Made by a program: the position numbers and the translations under genes. From Zhengitettix transpicula (taxonomy: Eukaryota > Arthropoda > Insecta > Orthoptera > Tetrigidae): a stretch of DNA of 64,000 bases. Position 1 is the first letter of the stretch. The number at the start of each line of letters is the position of its first letter. Shown here piece by piece: positions 1-10,971 of the stretch. The stretch covers positions 83,902,629-83,966,628 of the forward strand of contig CM073592.1 in NCBI GenBank assembly GCA_037074705.1, written 5' to 3'. A model generated the notes under the pieces. That model saw only the letters and a program-made list of their open reading frames with translations, was not told the DNA's origin and did not search any database.

Positions 1-525
1 TACCTGCGAGGGATGTTCTTTCGCAGGCAGAACCTTGTAGGACAGACACGAAGGGGCTACCTTTGGGGATACCTTTTCCTCTCCGTTTTTGAACTAAGGT
101 TCCCACAAGCCGAGGCACCTCGGCCTGTTCTGAGAGGTGTATGTTCCGGGGTCACAGACCTTGGGCATACGGTAAGAGTTGTCTGCTATTCCCATTGGAA
201 TAGTAGGCCAGCTGCCTCCTAAACTGGTCGAGGCACGGAGAAGGGAATGCTGCGTCCCCACAGCAAACTTCTCCCGCTATCGGAAGGGCGTGGGACAAGT
301 ACCTAATGCCCGACCTACCTGATGCAGGTTTTCTAGGGTTTTATCCTGCATTACTTTTAGGCGAATGCCGGGTAGGATTCTTAAAATATAGCCCGGGGGC
401 CCTAGTTAACCCTTGGCTACCTTCCTCTACCCTTCCAGATCCCCTCTTTCAAATCCCTTCCTATGCTATTAAAGGGGAGTTGCCACCATGTGGATTACCC
501 TCATGTAGCCTGTTGCCCTAAAAAA
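1..525 (+). mobile_element. Poly-A-tailed dispersed retroposon, copy 1 (family A)
   Basis: First of five copies of a roughly 530-bp repeat (others near 5.7, 17.1, 21.5 and 26.1 kb). It starts with a short hairpin-like block ('tgcgaggg...ttcgcagg'), runs through a conserved body and ends in 'gttgccctaaaaaa'. The fixed 3' end, poly-A and 5' truncation of other copies indicate LINE-type retrotransposition. No good A/B box was found, so it may be a SINE without an obvious Pol III promoter, or a short 5'-truncated LINE tail. The small open frames in it are not conserved as proteins. The left edge may be cut by the window. Confidence 0.7.
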
Positions 526-1189
526 GCCGAGAATGTTTTGTTCGTATTGTACTGTTAACCATATATTTTATGCGCACCACTGATAAAATATGTTGCGATC
601 CACATTATGTGGACAACGAAAGTTTGAGTGTGACAACCAATACACAAAACATTGATTAGATGCTTTCACTGATAACCATAAGAGGAATTCAACCATCCAT
701 TTAGATCAGTGTTTCCCAACGTGGGTCCCACGAAAATGTGCTCGTTTACAATTTAAAAATCGATAGCTATAATTTACCTTATTCAAAACGAAAAATTTCT
801 GGTATCTCAATTTGAAATAAGCATTTGGTAACTTTAGGGCTTTCCATAGAGCCACACTTGAAAGATTAGAGTAATATAAACTACGTTGTACTCGGAGAGT
901 ATATTGATTACTATGTCTAGTGAAGGATATACGTACTATATTGAACAATTGCTATGTCATGCGCTAAGTGGTTGTCTAATGCTGACTAGCGTCAACTGCG
1001 CGTGTTAAATGAAAAAAAGAATGTAATTTCATACAACAGCTCGAATGGGCAATGGGTTTAGTGTTCTCAGATTAAAATAAAGTATTACTTTGTTTATGAA
1101 GAGAATTTTACCATAGAAGAACAGTGGTACACACGTTGAAAAAAGGCTTCTTTACGAAATAATTCAATTTTTAAATGTAAAAAATATGT
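526..1189. other. AT-rich spacer, nothing recognised
   Basis: No conserved coding block, repeat or RNA gene seen. An 80-codon minus-strand open frame at 706-948 has no recognisable features and is taken as chance. Confidence 0.5.
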
Positions 1190-2209
1190 TGTAATAAACA
1201 CTAATGATGGGGTTTTTTAAATGAAAATTAATAAAATTTACTATCAATAATTTTTATTGTGGCAATAAATCAAACAATTACAAATTTACAATATTGAAAT
1301 TCTCAGGGTCTTTACTGGGTTTGATAACGGACGAATCAATAATATTTATAATCTTATCAACAACAAATTACAATTAAAATGAAAAGAAATTTACTTGTCA
1401 ATTAAATTAGAACAAAATTTAATTGTGAACGAAATTAAAAGTAAAAAGATTGACTCTTATTAACAATTTTAATCAAAAAGAAGAGAACGAAATCTGACGG
1501 CTATCTTTCAATTACGTTTACATAATTTATTGTTTCGTAAATTGTTACTCACGTCTGCCCAGCATTCCAGCGTACCTTTAATTTTCGAAAACACTATTGT
1601 GGGGTTTTAGACTGCTTCTACTCACAGATTCTACACTGATTTTAAATCAATATTTTTATGGTGTCAGGAACTCGGATGATCCTCCTTCCGTCATCTATCG
1701 GTTGACCGCTCGCCTTAGGTGATTTCTGCGATTCGTCGATTGGGTAGTCTTTATTGTTCCGGACTTAAACCGAAAATTTTACTATATCTGGCCGGCTCCT
1801 CAATGTTTTAATGCAAATTGCTCCTTCAATATCTCCTGCGAACTGAACTCCTCAATATCTTAATGCAACTCAGTAACAATTTGTTCCTGCGAACTGAACT
1901 CCTCAAGATCTTAATGCAAAACAGTACTTTCGTCTCAATGTTTCTTACGAACTGAACTCCTCAAGATCTTAATGCAAAACTGTACTTTCGTCTCAATGTT
2001 TCTTACGAACTGAACTCCTCAATATCATACTGCGAACTGCTCTCTCGTCTCTAATTTTGAGCGCGCATACGCCATTTTGACGGACCTTCCGACAAAGGAA
2101 CAGTGCTTGGCTACATTGTCGCTATGTTCTGGACCGCCGCTACAAAGGATTTCTTTAACAATTTAGATTTTCTATTTCACAATTAATGTCTTAATTAATT
2201 GGCATTACA
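1190..2209 (-). mobile_element. Solo-LTR-like element, family Y, copy 1
   Basis: Read on the minus strand it begins TGTAATGCCAATTAATTAA at 2209 and ends ATTACA at 1190, so it has TG...CA termini inside a 6-bp inverted repeat, as LTRs do. It matches 4005-4939 in inverted orientation over much of its length, including the block around 'cagcattccag', the 'gggtctttactgggtttgat' block and the 'gagcgcgcat' block. No internal coding region adjoins it, so it looks like a solo LTR. Flanks are AT-rich (atgt / atat), giving only an approximate 4-bp target duplication. It carries an internal tandem repeat at about 1800-2045. Confidence 0.6.
1800..2045. repeat. Tandem repeat inside the family Y LTR
   Basis: The block 'cgaactgaactcctcaa' followed by 'atcttaatgcaa' recurs about four times with a spacing near 55-60 bp. 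The two middle copies are nearly identical over more than 50 bases. The array makes this LTR longer than its relative at 4005-4939. Confidence 0.75.
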
Positions 2210-2213
2210 ATAT

Positions 2214-2570
2214 ATATGATACATTGGGGGCATTAGAAATAATCAGGTGGGGGCTTGGTAAAAAAAAGGTTGGGAAACACTGATTTCTAAAAAAGATATA
2301 TGAATTTTTCTCAGTTCGACAAAAGAACTCCAGAAATAAGTAATCTGTTATCTTTAAAAATATTTTTTAACACCTTACATTTTTACGTCTCTTTATGTGA
2401 AATAGATAATGCAGTTTATCACCAATTTCTGCCCATTTATTTATTAAATTAAGAAACCGGAAGTAAATAAAAACACGTACCGAAACTTTAATAAATAAAT
2501 TGTCTGAAATTAGTCACAAACTGCATTGTTAAATAACGTTATTCCTGATCAATAAACACGACTCCGTCAA
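2214..2570. other. AT-rich spacer
   Basis: Only AT-rich sequence seen between the first LTR and the tRNA-like SINE. Nothing supported. Confidence 0.4.
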
Positions 2571-2752
2571 CGTCCTGTGGTGTAGTGGTCAGCGTCATTG
2601 CCCAGATGTCCGGGTTCAAATCTCTGCGCGAACATGGATGTTGCTTGTGTGTGTGTGTTCACATACCGAGAAACCGACACGAAATTAGTTCGCCGACTAA
2701 AATGCAAAAAGTTTACAGTCTTTAATGTTCATGTAACTAAAAATAAAAAAAC
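2571..2752 (+). mobile_element. tRNA-derived SINE candidate
   Basis: An 11/11 match to the Pol III A box (TGGTGTAGTGG at 2578-2588) is followed 24 nt later by a near-perfect B box (GGTTCAAATC at 2613-2622). The B-box neighbourhood resembles a tRNA T arm. A tRNA-unrelated stretch with a short GT run follows, ending near an A-rich tail ('taactaaaaataaaaaa'). The anticodon arm is not tRNA-like and no acceptor stem closes, so this is a tRNA-derived retroposon rather than a working tRNA gene. Confidence 0.6.
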
Positions 2753-2754
2753 AC

Positions 2755-4000
2755 ACGCCTCGGACTGACAGAAACTACGGTTATCTGGTCGCCGGATAAG
2801 TGTCAACTGCGTTGGCATTCGCTTTCTTTGTACGTATTTTGATATGTGTTCCTGAACTGAGGTCAAACGCTATTGTTCACGTCTGTATTTAATGGTAGAA
2901 AATAGCTATTAAATTGTAAACAAACTTTAAAAACTGGCGTATGTCTTCTGTACTAACCCGAGCTTACCCGATCGCCAGCCTGCATGTAACCGAATTCAAA
3001 AATTCACACTAATCACTAACTTTATTGAATAACTCCAATTAATACGACGATATTTGAACCAATATCAAAACTTCGATGCAAAATCAAATGAATGTGCAGT
3101 GACTCCTGAAACGATTGATTGAAAATTGCGGAATACTCAAAGGAATCAAGGTACGATTATACGTTAAGCTCTCATTAATGTTGTTTTTTAGTTTTATTGG
3201 TCTCATTTAATGTTAGAATAATGTACAATTCTTATAATTCTACTAAACCTATCTGTATTCCTGTAGAATAATACATTGGAGTATTAACTTTAGCTTAATC
3301 TTTATTAATAACTTAATAACTTAATCTTTATCCAAATGATAATAATGGTTCGTTAACGTCGAAGACAGTGGCCATAGACTGAAAATAGCAATCGCAATTG
3401 TCAGTTTTCTTGAAATTAATTGGATAAGGTGCTATAAGCCGGTAGCTAAGCGTAGGATGTGTTTATTACTTAACGACATTGCTGCGGGCTGAGAAAGCCG
3501 CCACGGTTGCGTCACTCGGCGCCCGACCGACATAAGTAGGCGCCTTACTACTTAATAATTGCACTTCCCTCATTTCATATTGTGCTATAATGCACAAATA
3601 CTGACCTCCATTACGCAATTTAAATACAAATAAACAATTTATTTTCGATTAAAGAAGATAAATATAAAGGAAGCCGTACAACTTTAAAATCATCTTCGAC
3701 GCCAACATACGCAGACGTCGTAGGAATCATCTCGCCAGGATTACATATGGGGTTAACTTGAGTGATAGATTCTGATAACAAAACGTCTGCATATTTGACA
3801 TTTTCATATTTTTCTCGTATTTCAACTTCGACATTTTATGTATCTAAAAATCGTTCCCATATAAGAAACCCTGAGTTGAAATGTTCGTGTCATTTTTCTC
3901 AATATTACAGGTTAGTAATATTCAAAATTAATACTATTTGTTTAATAGTGACGGTGACGTCATGTCACTTACTAACCTGAACCAACAACGGTATTGTAAT
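2755..4000. other. Spacer between inverted LTR copies
   Basis: No gene recognised. A small GC-richer patch lies at about 3480-3545 ('gccgccacgg', 'cggcgcccgaccg') in otherwise AT-rich sequence. The 72-codon open frame at 3762-3980 has no recognised similarity. Confidence 0.4.
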
Positions 4001-4004
4001 ATAT

Positions 4005-4939
4005 TGTAATGCCAATTAATTAATACATTAATTGTGAATTTGAAAATCTAAATTGTTTGAGAAATCTATTCTTGACGGCGGTACAGAACAGAACAACAAT
4101 AGACAAGAAGAGCATTGTTTCTTTGTCGGAAGAAGTAATGCGCGCTCAAAATTGCGAGACGGGAATTAGTTAGCAAGAAAGCTTGGTCAGATGCAGATCG
4201 CAGGAAGATATTGAGAAGTTTAAGTCAGACATGACAGAAATTGGTCGTGTTGAAATAGACAAGACAATTTCAAATATTTAAAGTTAAGTTGCAGAGAAAT
4301 ATCGAGAATTACCAATCAACAGAGTTGTTTGGTCCCTGAACATTTTGCTCAAGACGAAATATTCACTCGAGCAGAACTACGAAACCTGCTAAGCACAAAC
4401 AGTCTTGTGAACATAGCCGGGCAGAATTAGCAGAAGTCAACCAAGAGAGAGACGAAAGGAGGTTCATCCTGGTTCCTGAGTTTTGATCTAAAAATAGAAA
4501 TTTTAGAATCTGTGCGTTTTAGAGGAAGTGCAAAAACCCGTCATAGTGCTTCGACAATTAAAGGTATCCTGGAATGCTGGGCAGCCGTGAGTAACAATAT
4601 AAAAACTACTAATTATGTAAATCTGATTAAAAGATAGCCGTCAGATTTCGTTTTCTTCTTTTGATTAAAATTTGTTAATTAGAATCCATCTTTTTAGTTT
4701 AACTTCGCTGACAAGTAAATTTCGTCCTAATTAATTGACGAATAAATCTTTTCTCTTTTAAATTGGAATTTGTGTTTAAGTTTATAAATAAAATGATTCG
4801 CCATTATCAAACCCAGTGGAGACCCTGAGATATATTTTTAAATTGTGTAATTGTTTTAAAGCTTTAAAAATAAATCTATTGTTTGTAAAAGTTTATCAAT
4901 TTTTTATTTAATTAACGACCTTCTTATTTGATTATTACA
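4005..4939 (+). mobile_element. Solo-LTR-like element, family Y, copy 2
   Basis: Starts TGTAATGCCAATTAATTAA and ends ATTACA (TG...CA with 6-bp terminal inverted repeats). It is flanked on both sides by ATAT (4001-4004 and 4940-4943), a clean 4-bp target duplication. Its body contains 'tatcaaacccagtggagacc', shared in diverged form with the copies at 1190-2209 (inverted) and 10017-10967. There is no adjacent coding region, so it is a solo LTR by structure. The superfamily is not proven, but a 4-bp duplication fits Ty3/Gypsy-type integrases. Confidence 0.65.
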
Positions 4940-4943
4940 ATAT

Positions 4944-5695
4944 CTACTTGGATTTTAGAATTTAATGAGACAAATTTTAATATTTACCATTTATTTAATT
5001 TATGTAGTTTAATGATGATCTGCAGTTTGTGGATATCTCAGGGCAACATTTACATGGACTCTCATGTTCTCAAATGGGCGGTATTTTGGGCTCGTTTAAG
5101 TAGAGGCAACTGCTGAATACAATAACGCTTACTCATTTCTTTGCTGGTGTGGTTAACGAACTGTACTGGCAGAATAGACGGGATACAGCAGGTAAAATCC
5201 GGCGGCAGTGTTTGCCTGGCACTATGACGAAGTCGGCTGATGTGGAATTCCGTCGATTGTCGGCCACTGCTGGTGGATCACCAAACGAGAACCTTTCTCT
5301 TCTTTCTATCAAAAAGTAACTCTTTCAAACTCCGATCAGGAACTTATTTCTCCGATCTTTTTATCTATAAGTATAACGTCTCGGAGCCCGCGTTCTCGAA
5401 TTTCGCATTTTCTGCCAATCATCCACTCTAGAATCCCGTGGAAAATGTTCTCGAATCTTCCTTGTCTCCACTGATAGCCACATTCTTGACGATTGCTTTT
5501 GAGAATTTGGTCGACGAGCTTGCAGTCTTGTTAACTGTTTTCTACCGTCCTTTCAGCCGCCTCAAAGCTGCATTCTGGCCGCGATAATCCTCGCCGTTAA
5601 ACAAATAAATGTTCAGGCCCTACCTGTCTGACGTCGCGCCTCCCAGGCGCCGCTGACAGCGGAGGGAAAAATTTGCATGACACGCAAGATTCCCA
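4944..5695. other. Spacer, no gene recognised
   Basis: Mixed-composition sequence with two short open frames and no identifiable motif. A small GC-rich patch lies at about 5630-5665, just before the truncated retroposon copy. Confidence 0.4.
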
Positions 5696-5699
5696 TACA

Positions 5700-6061
5700 A
5701 ACCCCTCTCCCGCCATCGGAAGGGCGTGGGACAAGTACCAAATGCCCGACCTACCTGATGCAGGTTTTTCTAGGGTTTTCCCTGCATCACTTTGAGGCGA
5801 ATTGCCGGGTAAGATCCTTAAACCATAGTCCGGGGGCCCTAGTTAACCCTTGGATACCTTCCTTTACCCTTCCGCATCCCCCCTTTCAAATCCCTTTCTA
5901 TGCTACTAAAGGGGAGTTGCCACCATGTGGATTACCCTCATGTAGCCTGCTACCCTAAAAAAAATCTTGGCTACTTTGCTCTACCTTTCCGCATCCCCCC
6001 TTTCACTCCTTTCCCTATGCTATAAGAGGGGAGTTGACACTATGTGGATTACCCTTAAAAC
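5700..6061 (+). mobile_element. Family A retroposon, copy 2, 5'-truncated with doubled tail
   Basis: Matches the 3' half of family A from 'cccctctcccgccatcgg' to 'tgtagcctgctaccctaaaaaaaa' (about 5700-5964). A second, shorter copy of just the last ~95 bp follows at once (5965-6061). Abrupt 5' truncation and a fixed 3' end support LINE-driven insertion. The tandem tail suggests a second insertion into, or template jump near, the poly-A. Confidence 0.7.
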
Positions 6062-6796
6062 AAACTGAATAGTATAATTTATTATTTATTTGAACTTCAT
6101 TTTATAAATCGATTGTCACGAGCTGCTTATCTTCCAACGATATCCTGAGAAATATCATATATATTACATTCATGCGTCTCTGAAAATTGTAAATGTAATT
6201 CTTTATTTAAATGTTAATATGTATAAATAATAAAATTACTTAATCACTATAATGCGTTGTCAATTCCATAATACATACACGTCTCACTTCGGTGAACCTC
6301 CCATAAATCACCTGGAAGTTATCTATGTATAATTTGGCAAACCAGCATCTTTCAGGAAAAGGCCTCAACATCACTTTGCCCCACTCCACGCGAGTTCATT
6401 AGCCGTGGCCGCTCGGTACACGCACAACTGATTACGTCCGAAGTTTACCTCCTGACAGAAGTACTACCGTCAACAAGGCCTTCGTTTACATAATACTTCT
6501 TAAATATTTGCTCTTAATTAATTTTATTTTCTTATTTCAGACTTCGCCCAACGTATCGCTCACTACTCGGACAATGTCGAGCTGTCCTGAAGCGCTGAAA
6601 GATGTGAACACAGTGAAACTGTTATCGTCTGTTAGATTTTTACTATTACTTTATGGTACATTTTCCGATCTATCTAAAGTTTGTCTGTTAATAACAATAA
6701 CGCACCTTAAATTTAATACACTAAAATGTATTTTAATATAAATAAATAAATGGCCTTGGATCAAAAGACTATTTATACATTTACAACAACGACGAC

Positions 6797-6824
6797 GTTT
6801 CGTCCTCTTCTGGAAACTCTTCAG
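6797..6824 (-). ncRNA. Hammerhead-ribozyme-like core (PLE remnant)
   Basis: On the minus strand CTGAAGA is followed by a GTTTCC/GAGGAC stem with several wobble pairs, loop AGAA, and then GAAACG. This has the CUGANGA - stem II - GAAA layout of a hammerhead core. Stems I and III were not convincingly closed by eye. Confidence 0.35.
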
Positions 6825-8363
6825 GTATAACAATTTTTAATAATTTTGTATACAATCCTTATTCTATTAATAATTTTGACAAAAGTAAATTTTCTACTAC
6901 TACCTTTTTTTACTTTTATCACATTTATTAATACAAGAAACGATTGGATACAAAATAATTAAAAATTGTTATTCCTGAAAAGGTCCCAGAAGGGAATTTA
7001 ACGTCTTCCTGTAAAGTAGAAAATTTTTGTAATAAAATATATAGTCTTTTAACTCAAGGCTATTTATTTATTTGTATTATTGTATTAAATGTAAGATGTT
7101 TTTCATTATTACTAAAGTTTATTAATAGAAATAATTTGTTCTCTCATCCATGTAATATTTTTAATTACGAGTTCTTCGCATTCATGTAACTGTGTTTATA
7201 CTCGTTTAGTCTTTTCACACAGGAATTTTTCTACTTTCATGTTTCCCCATTTCCTAATTATTTATTTTATAAAAGTTCTTATATCGGAATTTATTATTTT
7301 TGTGGTTATAGACATGTTTGTATATTGTTCTTATGTGTGAGTGACTTTTATTTATTTCTCACTCATGTATTTCCGTATTTGCTTACATTGCATTTGTAAT
7401 ATCAATGTTATGATGCTTTGACTTGTGTTATTTTCTCACTGGATGACTAATGGAATCTAAACATTTAGACTACTTTTCAGGATGTTCCTTAGGCACTTTC
7501 TGACGTTGATGTTTTCTTTATTTCCGTGTCCAATTAGTCCTCAACTTTCGTATGTAATGTATTTCTAATTAACTGTCCAGACTTCACATGTATGTAACAC
7601 ATTAAATGTCGTAACTACAACTCCACGTTGGAAAACGAATAAATATGAAAAAAAAATTAAATAAATCACTTTCCACTTGTGACAATTAATCTCTGTTACT
7701 GCGACTACCTTTGAAAACTTGTCTACATAATTAGCTACATTATTTCAATTGTGCCACAATCAGTTTCCGGCAAGACTAGCGCAAACCAGGGAGAGCAGGA
7801 AGGAACTGGTAAATGTAGGGAGAAAGTCGGACAGGGTAACGAGTAAGAACATAAAGATGTGTGTGACGCTCTAGAGAGAAATTGTCGTGTTCCGAACGTG
7901 ATGAAAAATACTAATTACATAAGGAAGTAGTCAATTAACAGAAAAAAATTGAATGATAAAACAAATATTACACATGTGGTGAAAAATATCGACTCAAAAT
8001 GATGCGATGAATTCACGTTCATTGGCATCTTTGGATATTTGAGGACCGAGAGATGTTTTGGACAGATCTTATTTCAATACGTACTGTATTCTGGGTACTA
8101 CATTACTGTCACAACATAAATAATGTGGAAGGGACTATTAATCCTTGCCTGGAGAAAATGAATAAATTGTCTGTACTGCATTTCACACGCAGTTTATTAC
8201 CATTATCTAGCGAAGTAGATGACCATTCTTAAGAATTCTATCCCGTGATAAAAATTTCGGAAGTTAACAATAAGACGAAAATTGAAAATTTACGTATGAT
8301 TGAAAATTAATAATAAGCAAGAAAGCCAAATACAGACAACAGAAGTGATAAATACCACACAAC

Positions 8364-8392
8364 GTTTCTGGAAGTATCACTTCTTTCGTCTG
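8364..8392 (-). ncRNA. Hammerhead-ribozyme-like core, one core base changed (PLE remnant)
   Basis: Minus strand CAGACGA (one change from CTGACGA), then a perfect GAAGT/ACTTC stem with loop GAT, then GAAACGTTGTGTGG. The same GAAACGTTGTGTGG block is in the 23.7-kb element. 'ttttggctatctttcttatt' alongside is a recurring flank of this family. The altered core base argues against activity. Confidence 0.4.
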
Positions 8393-9025
8393 ATTTTGGC
8401 TATCTTTCTTATTATTAACAATAAGATAATATAACTGTTACATTCAAAGCAAATTGGATTATTGTGCAACACGTCAAACCTTTCAAATGTTTACCTAAGG
8501 CTGTAATTAAATTAAACTTTACAGATGGATAATTACTGATATGTTATCTAAAAATTATATAGTTATTTATATCTATTTCACACTATCTGGTTGGTAAGAA
8601 ATTCACAGTATATGAAACAGATTAACTGAAATTTAAAGGAGCGTTCAGTTTACTTACTTAAAGCTACATATGACGTTTTTTCTATATTTTTTATTATAAC
8701 TCCATTGTTAACAGTCTACCGAAGTGGTGATAAGTAATATTAATGTTTTCAGATTTTAATAATAATAATACAATAGTTTTGTGGAGGAAAGTTCCATTAA
8801 GCCTTTTCCATAAAATGTATATGCTTATCAGGGACAAGATTAGTTAGGATTACATTAATATACAAGAATATATCTATACAATCTTTAGTTAAAACGTGTT
8901 GGTAGGTCTGATGGCTTGAGTTTCTTTCGTCTTCTAAGTTCTTCTTCTGACGTTAGACTATGCACACGTTGGTTTCGGTGAGCACTTAGGCTTTTGATAG
9001 GAAATGAAAAACTTTATATATATAT

Positions 9026-10000
9026 TGTGGTAATTAAAAGGCAATTAGTAATTAATAATAAAAATAAATCTTGGACTGGAATTGTTAGCGGCAAAAACAC
9101 ACAGATTACACACAAGAATGGAAAATAATATAACAGGTCAAAGGTATTGTAGACTGTTGGCGCGATGGGGGTAATGTGTAGGGCAGTCGTGATAGAAATT
9201 GAGCAGAGGCCAGACGTCGTCGGAACATAGTAAAATAAAAGTTGGTGAATTATTGCAGAATAAAGTCATCGTCAATGAAATACAGCAGAGAGAGGTTGAT
9301 ATAGAAAGAGACTAGACGTCGTCAAAGTATTGCAAATTAAAGTTGTTGAATTAAAGCAGAGTGGAGCAGTCATCCAAATATTGCAGTATAACGTTGTTAA
9401 ATTATTGTGGAGTAACGTTGTCAACGAGATATAGCCAACACTTGCTAAACCAACAGTGATGTGTAGAGTCAGTGAAAAGAATGGCCTGTTTTAGAATTTT
9501 AAGTGTGTGGAAGTGTTTCTGAACGAGTTCAAAATTGCCCTGGTACCAGAGAACTGTAAGTCATATTCCCATTAAATTATTATTGTAAACCATTAATTAA
9601 AGACAAATCGTCAGATTTCGGGTTTTCAAATATCGTTAATATTTTATATTGCACTGTGAAAAATACTTTGAAGTCGAAAATAGCTTTATAAAAATTAAAT
9701 TGTCAACAATATTTCTTTATTTAAATGCCCAATGAAGACCCTGAGAGAGAGAGTAAAATATCAATGGATAACTATTTGTAAATTTAAATCTTTGTGAAAG
9801 TAATAAATTAATTTGTTTGTTCATTTAAAATTTCTTATTTATTAAATATCCTTTCATTTAAAAATTAAATTGTTTAAATTGATGCATTAACACGGGCTAA
9901 CTGTTACTTTTAATTGTTTAACTTGTGAATATTACAAAATTGGCTTCACCAACGTGGGTCATTGTGTTTATTTAACTTCAATTAACTAGTGATTACCACT
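9026..10000 (+). mobile_element. Solo-LTR-like element, family X, copy 1
   Basis: Starts TGTGGTAATTAAAAGGCAATTAG, read in pieces, and ends ATTACCACT (TTACCACA in copy 2), so the two ends form an inverted repeat. Flanks are atat on both sides (9022-9025 and 10001-10004). It is homologous along its length to 41599-42638, sharing for example 'aaattgccctggtaccagag' and 'caccaacgtgggtca'. No coding region is attached, so solo LTR is the simplest reading. Confidence 0.65.
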
Positions 10001-10016
10001 ATATATATATATATAT

Positions 10017-10967
10017 TGTAATACCAATTAAACAGGCTATTAATTGTTTTTAATATAATTTAATTGTTGGCGGTACGGGTGCTTAAAGACGACAATCGCA
10101 GCGGGTCTTTCTTTGTTAACAATGGAGGCTGGAGACCGCGCGCTTAGAGAACTCAGTCTGCGCCGAGCCTGGGTCGAGAAAGGATACATAAAAGAGTCTG
10201 CGAGAGACACAACACAATAAAGCATGAAGCATGAATAGGGCTATCCAGGAAGTCCAAAGGCGAGATATAATAGTTTACATAAAACGGACGTAAACAGTTT
10301 GACGGAGAGACTCATAAAAATCGCACTTTTTGCTTCACAAACTGAACTTATTTTCGCATAGAGAGACTTTGAGGAGATCTACGTCCGGTAACTGGCTGAG
10401 GGTGAGCTAATCCAGGTTCCAGGATAGCAGAGATCCAGAGCAACTACCGTGTGTTCAAAATTTAATGAGTAGAATCAGTGTATAATGGCCTGTTTAGTGT
10501 GTGTTGACTTCAAGCTACAAGATTCCGAACTCGTACCAGAAGCACTGTCGTGAGTACTAAACAATTATTAATGACTGTAAACGATAATTAAAGGGCATAG
10601 TCAGATTTTGTTCGCGTTTTTCTTTTCATTCGTTTTATTTTATTTCTTATATTTAATATTGTATTCCGTTAAATTAAATGAGTTTGGATTGTTAATATTT
10701 TAGTTCATGGTATTTGTTTTTCCTATCAAACCCAGTGGTTACCCCGAGATAAAAAGAAATTCGACGTCGTTGATTGTAAAAATATAAAGCTGTATTTTCA
10801 TAGAACGCCACGAATTAATAAAATAAAATTGAAATATTTGTTTGTTAAATTGATGGAATTCGGCGAGCAAAGCAGGGCATATAATGTGTAATTATCAACA
10901 ATAAATTTTTAAATACATTAAAATTTAATTATTCCTATTAATTAAGACCACCTTATTAATCATTACA
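10017..10967 (+). mobile_element. Solo-LTR-like element, family Y, copy 3
   Basis: Starts TGTAATACCAATTAAACAGG, ends CATTACA, flanked by atat on both sides (10013-10016 and 10968-10971). It is similar to the family Y copy at 4005-4939 at both ends and in the 'tatcaaacccagtgg' block. It sits only 16 bp of AT repeat away from the family X element before it, so two LTR families hit the same AT tract. Confidence 0.65.
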
Positions 10968-10971
10968 ATAT

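Larger units (their letters stand above)
6062..9021. other. Long AT-rich region with Penelope-like scraps
   Basis: No gene recognised. A stretch after an acceptor-like 'ttatttcag' at 6531-6540 stays open for about 65 codons but has no identifiable product. Two hammerhead-like fragments (near 6810 and 8380) indicate decayed Penelope-like elements. The rest is AT-rich. Confidence 0.4.

Noticed and set aside
1..521. Protein-coding frames in family A copies (69-93 aa)
   Set aside because: Frames differ between copies, contain repeat-specific stops and match no domain; the sequence behaves as a non-coding retroposon.
2571..2645. Functional tRNA gene
   Set aside because: A and B boxes are good, but no acceptor stem closes and there is no anticodon loop with flanking stem.
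1190..4939. One composite DNA transposon with ~900-bp inverted repeats
   Set aside because: Each arm has its own TG...CA ends, the right arm has its own ATAT duplication, and a third copy exists alone at 10.0-11.0 kb.
9026..10967. A full LTR retrotransposon with two LTRs
   Set aside because: The two neighbouring LTR-like units belong to different families and only 16 bp of AT repeat lies between them.
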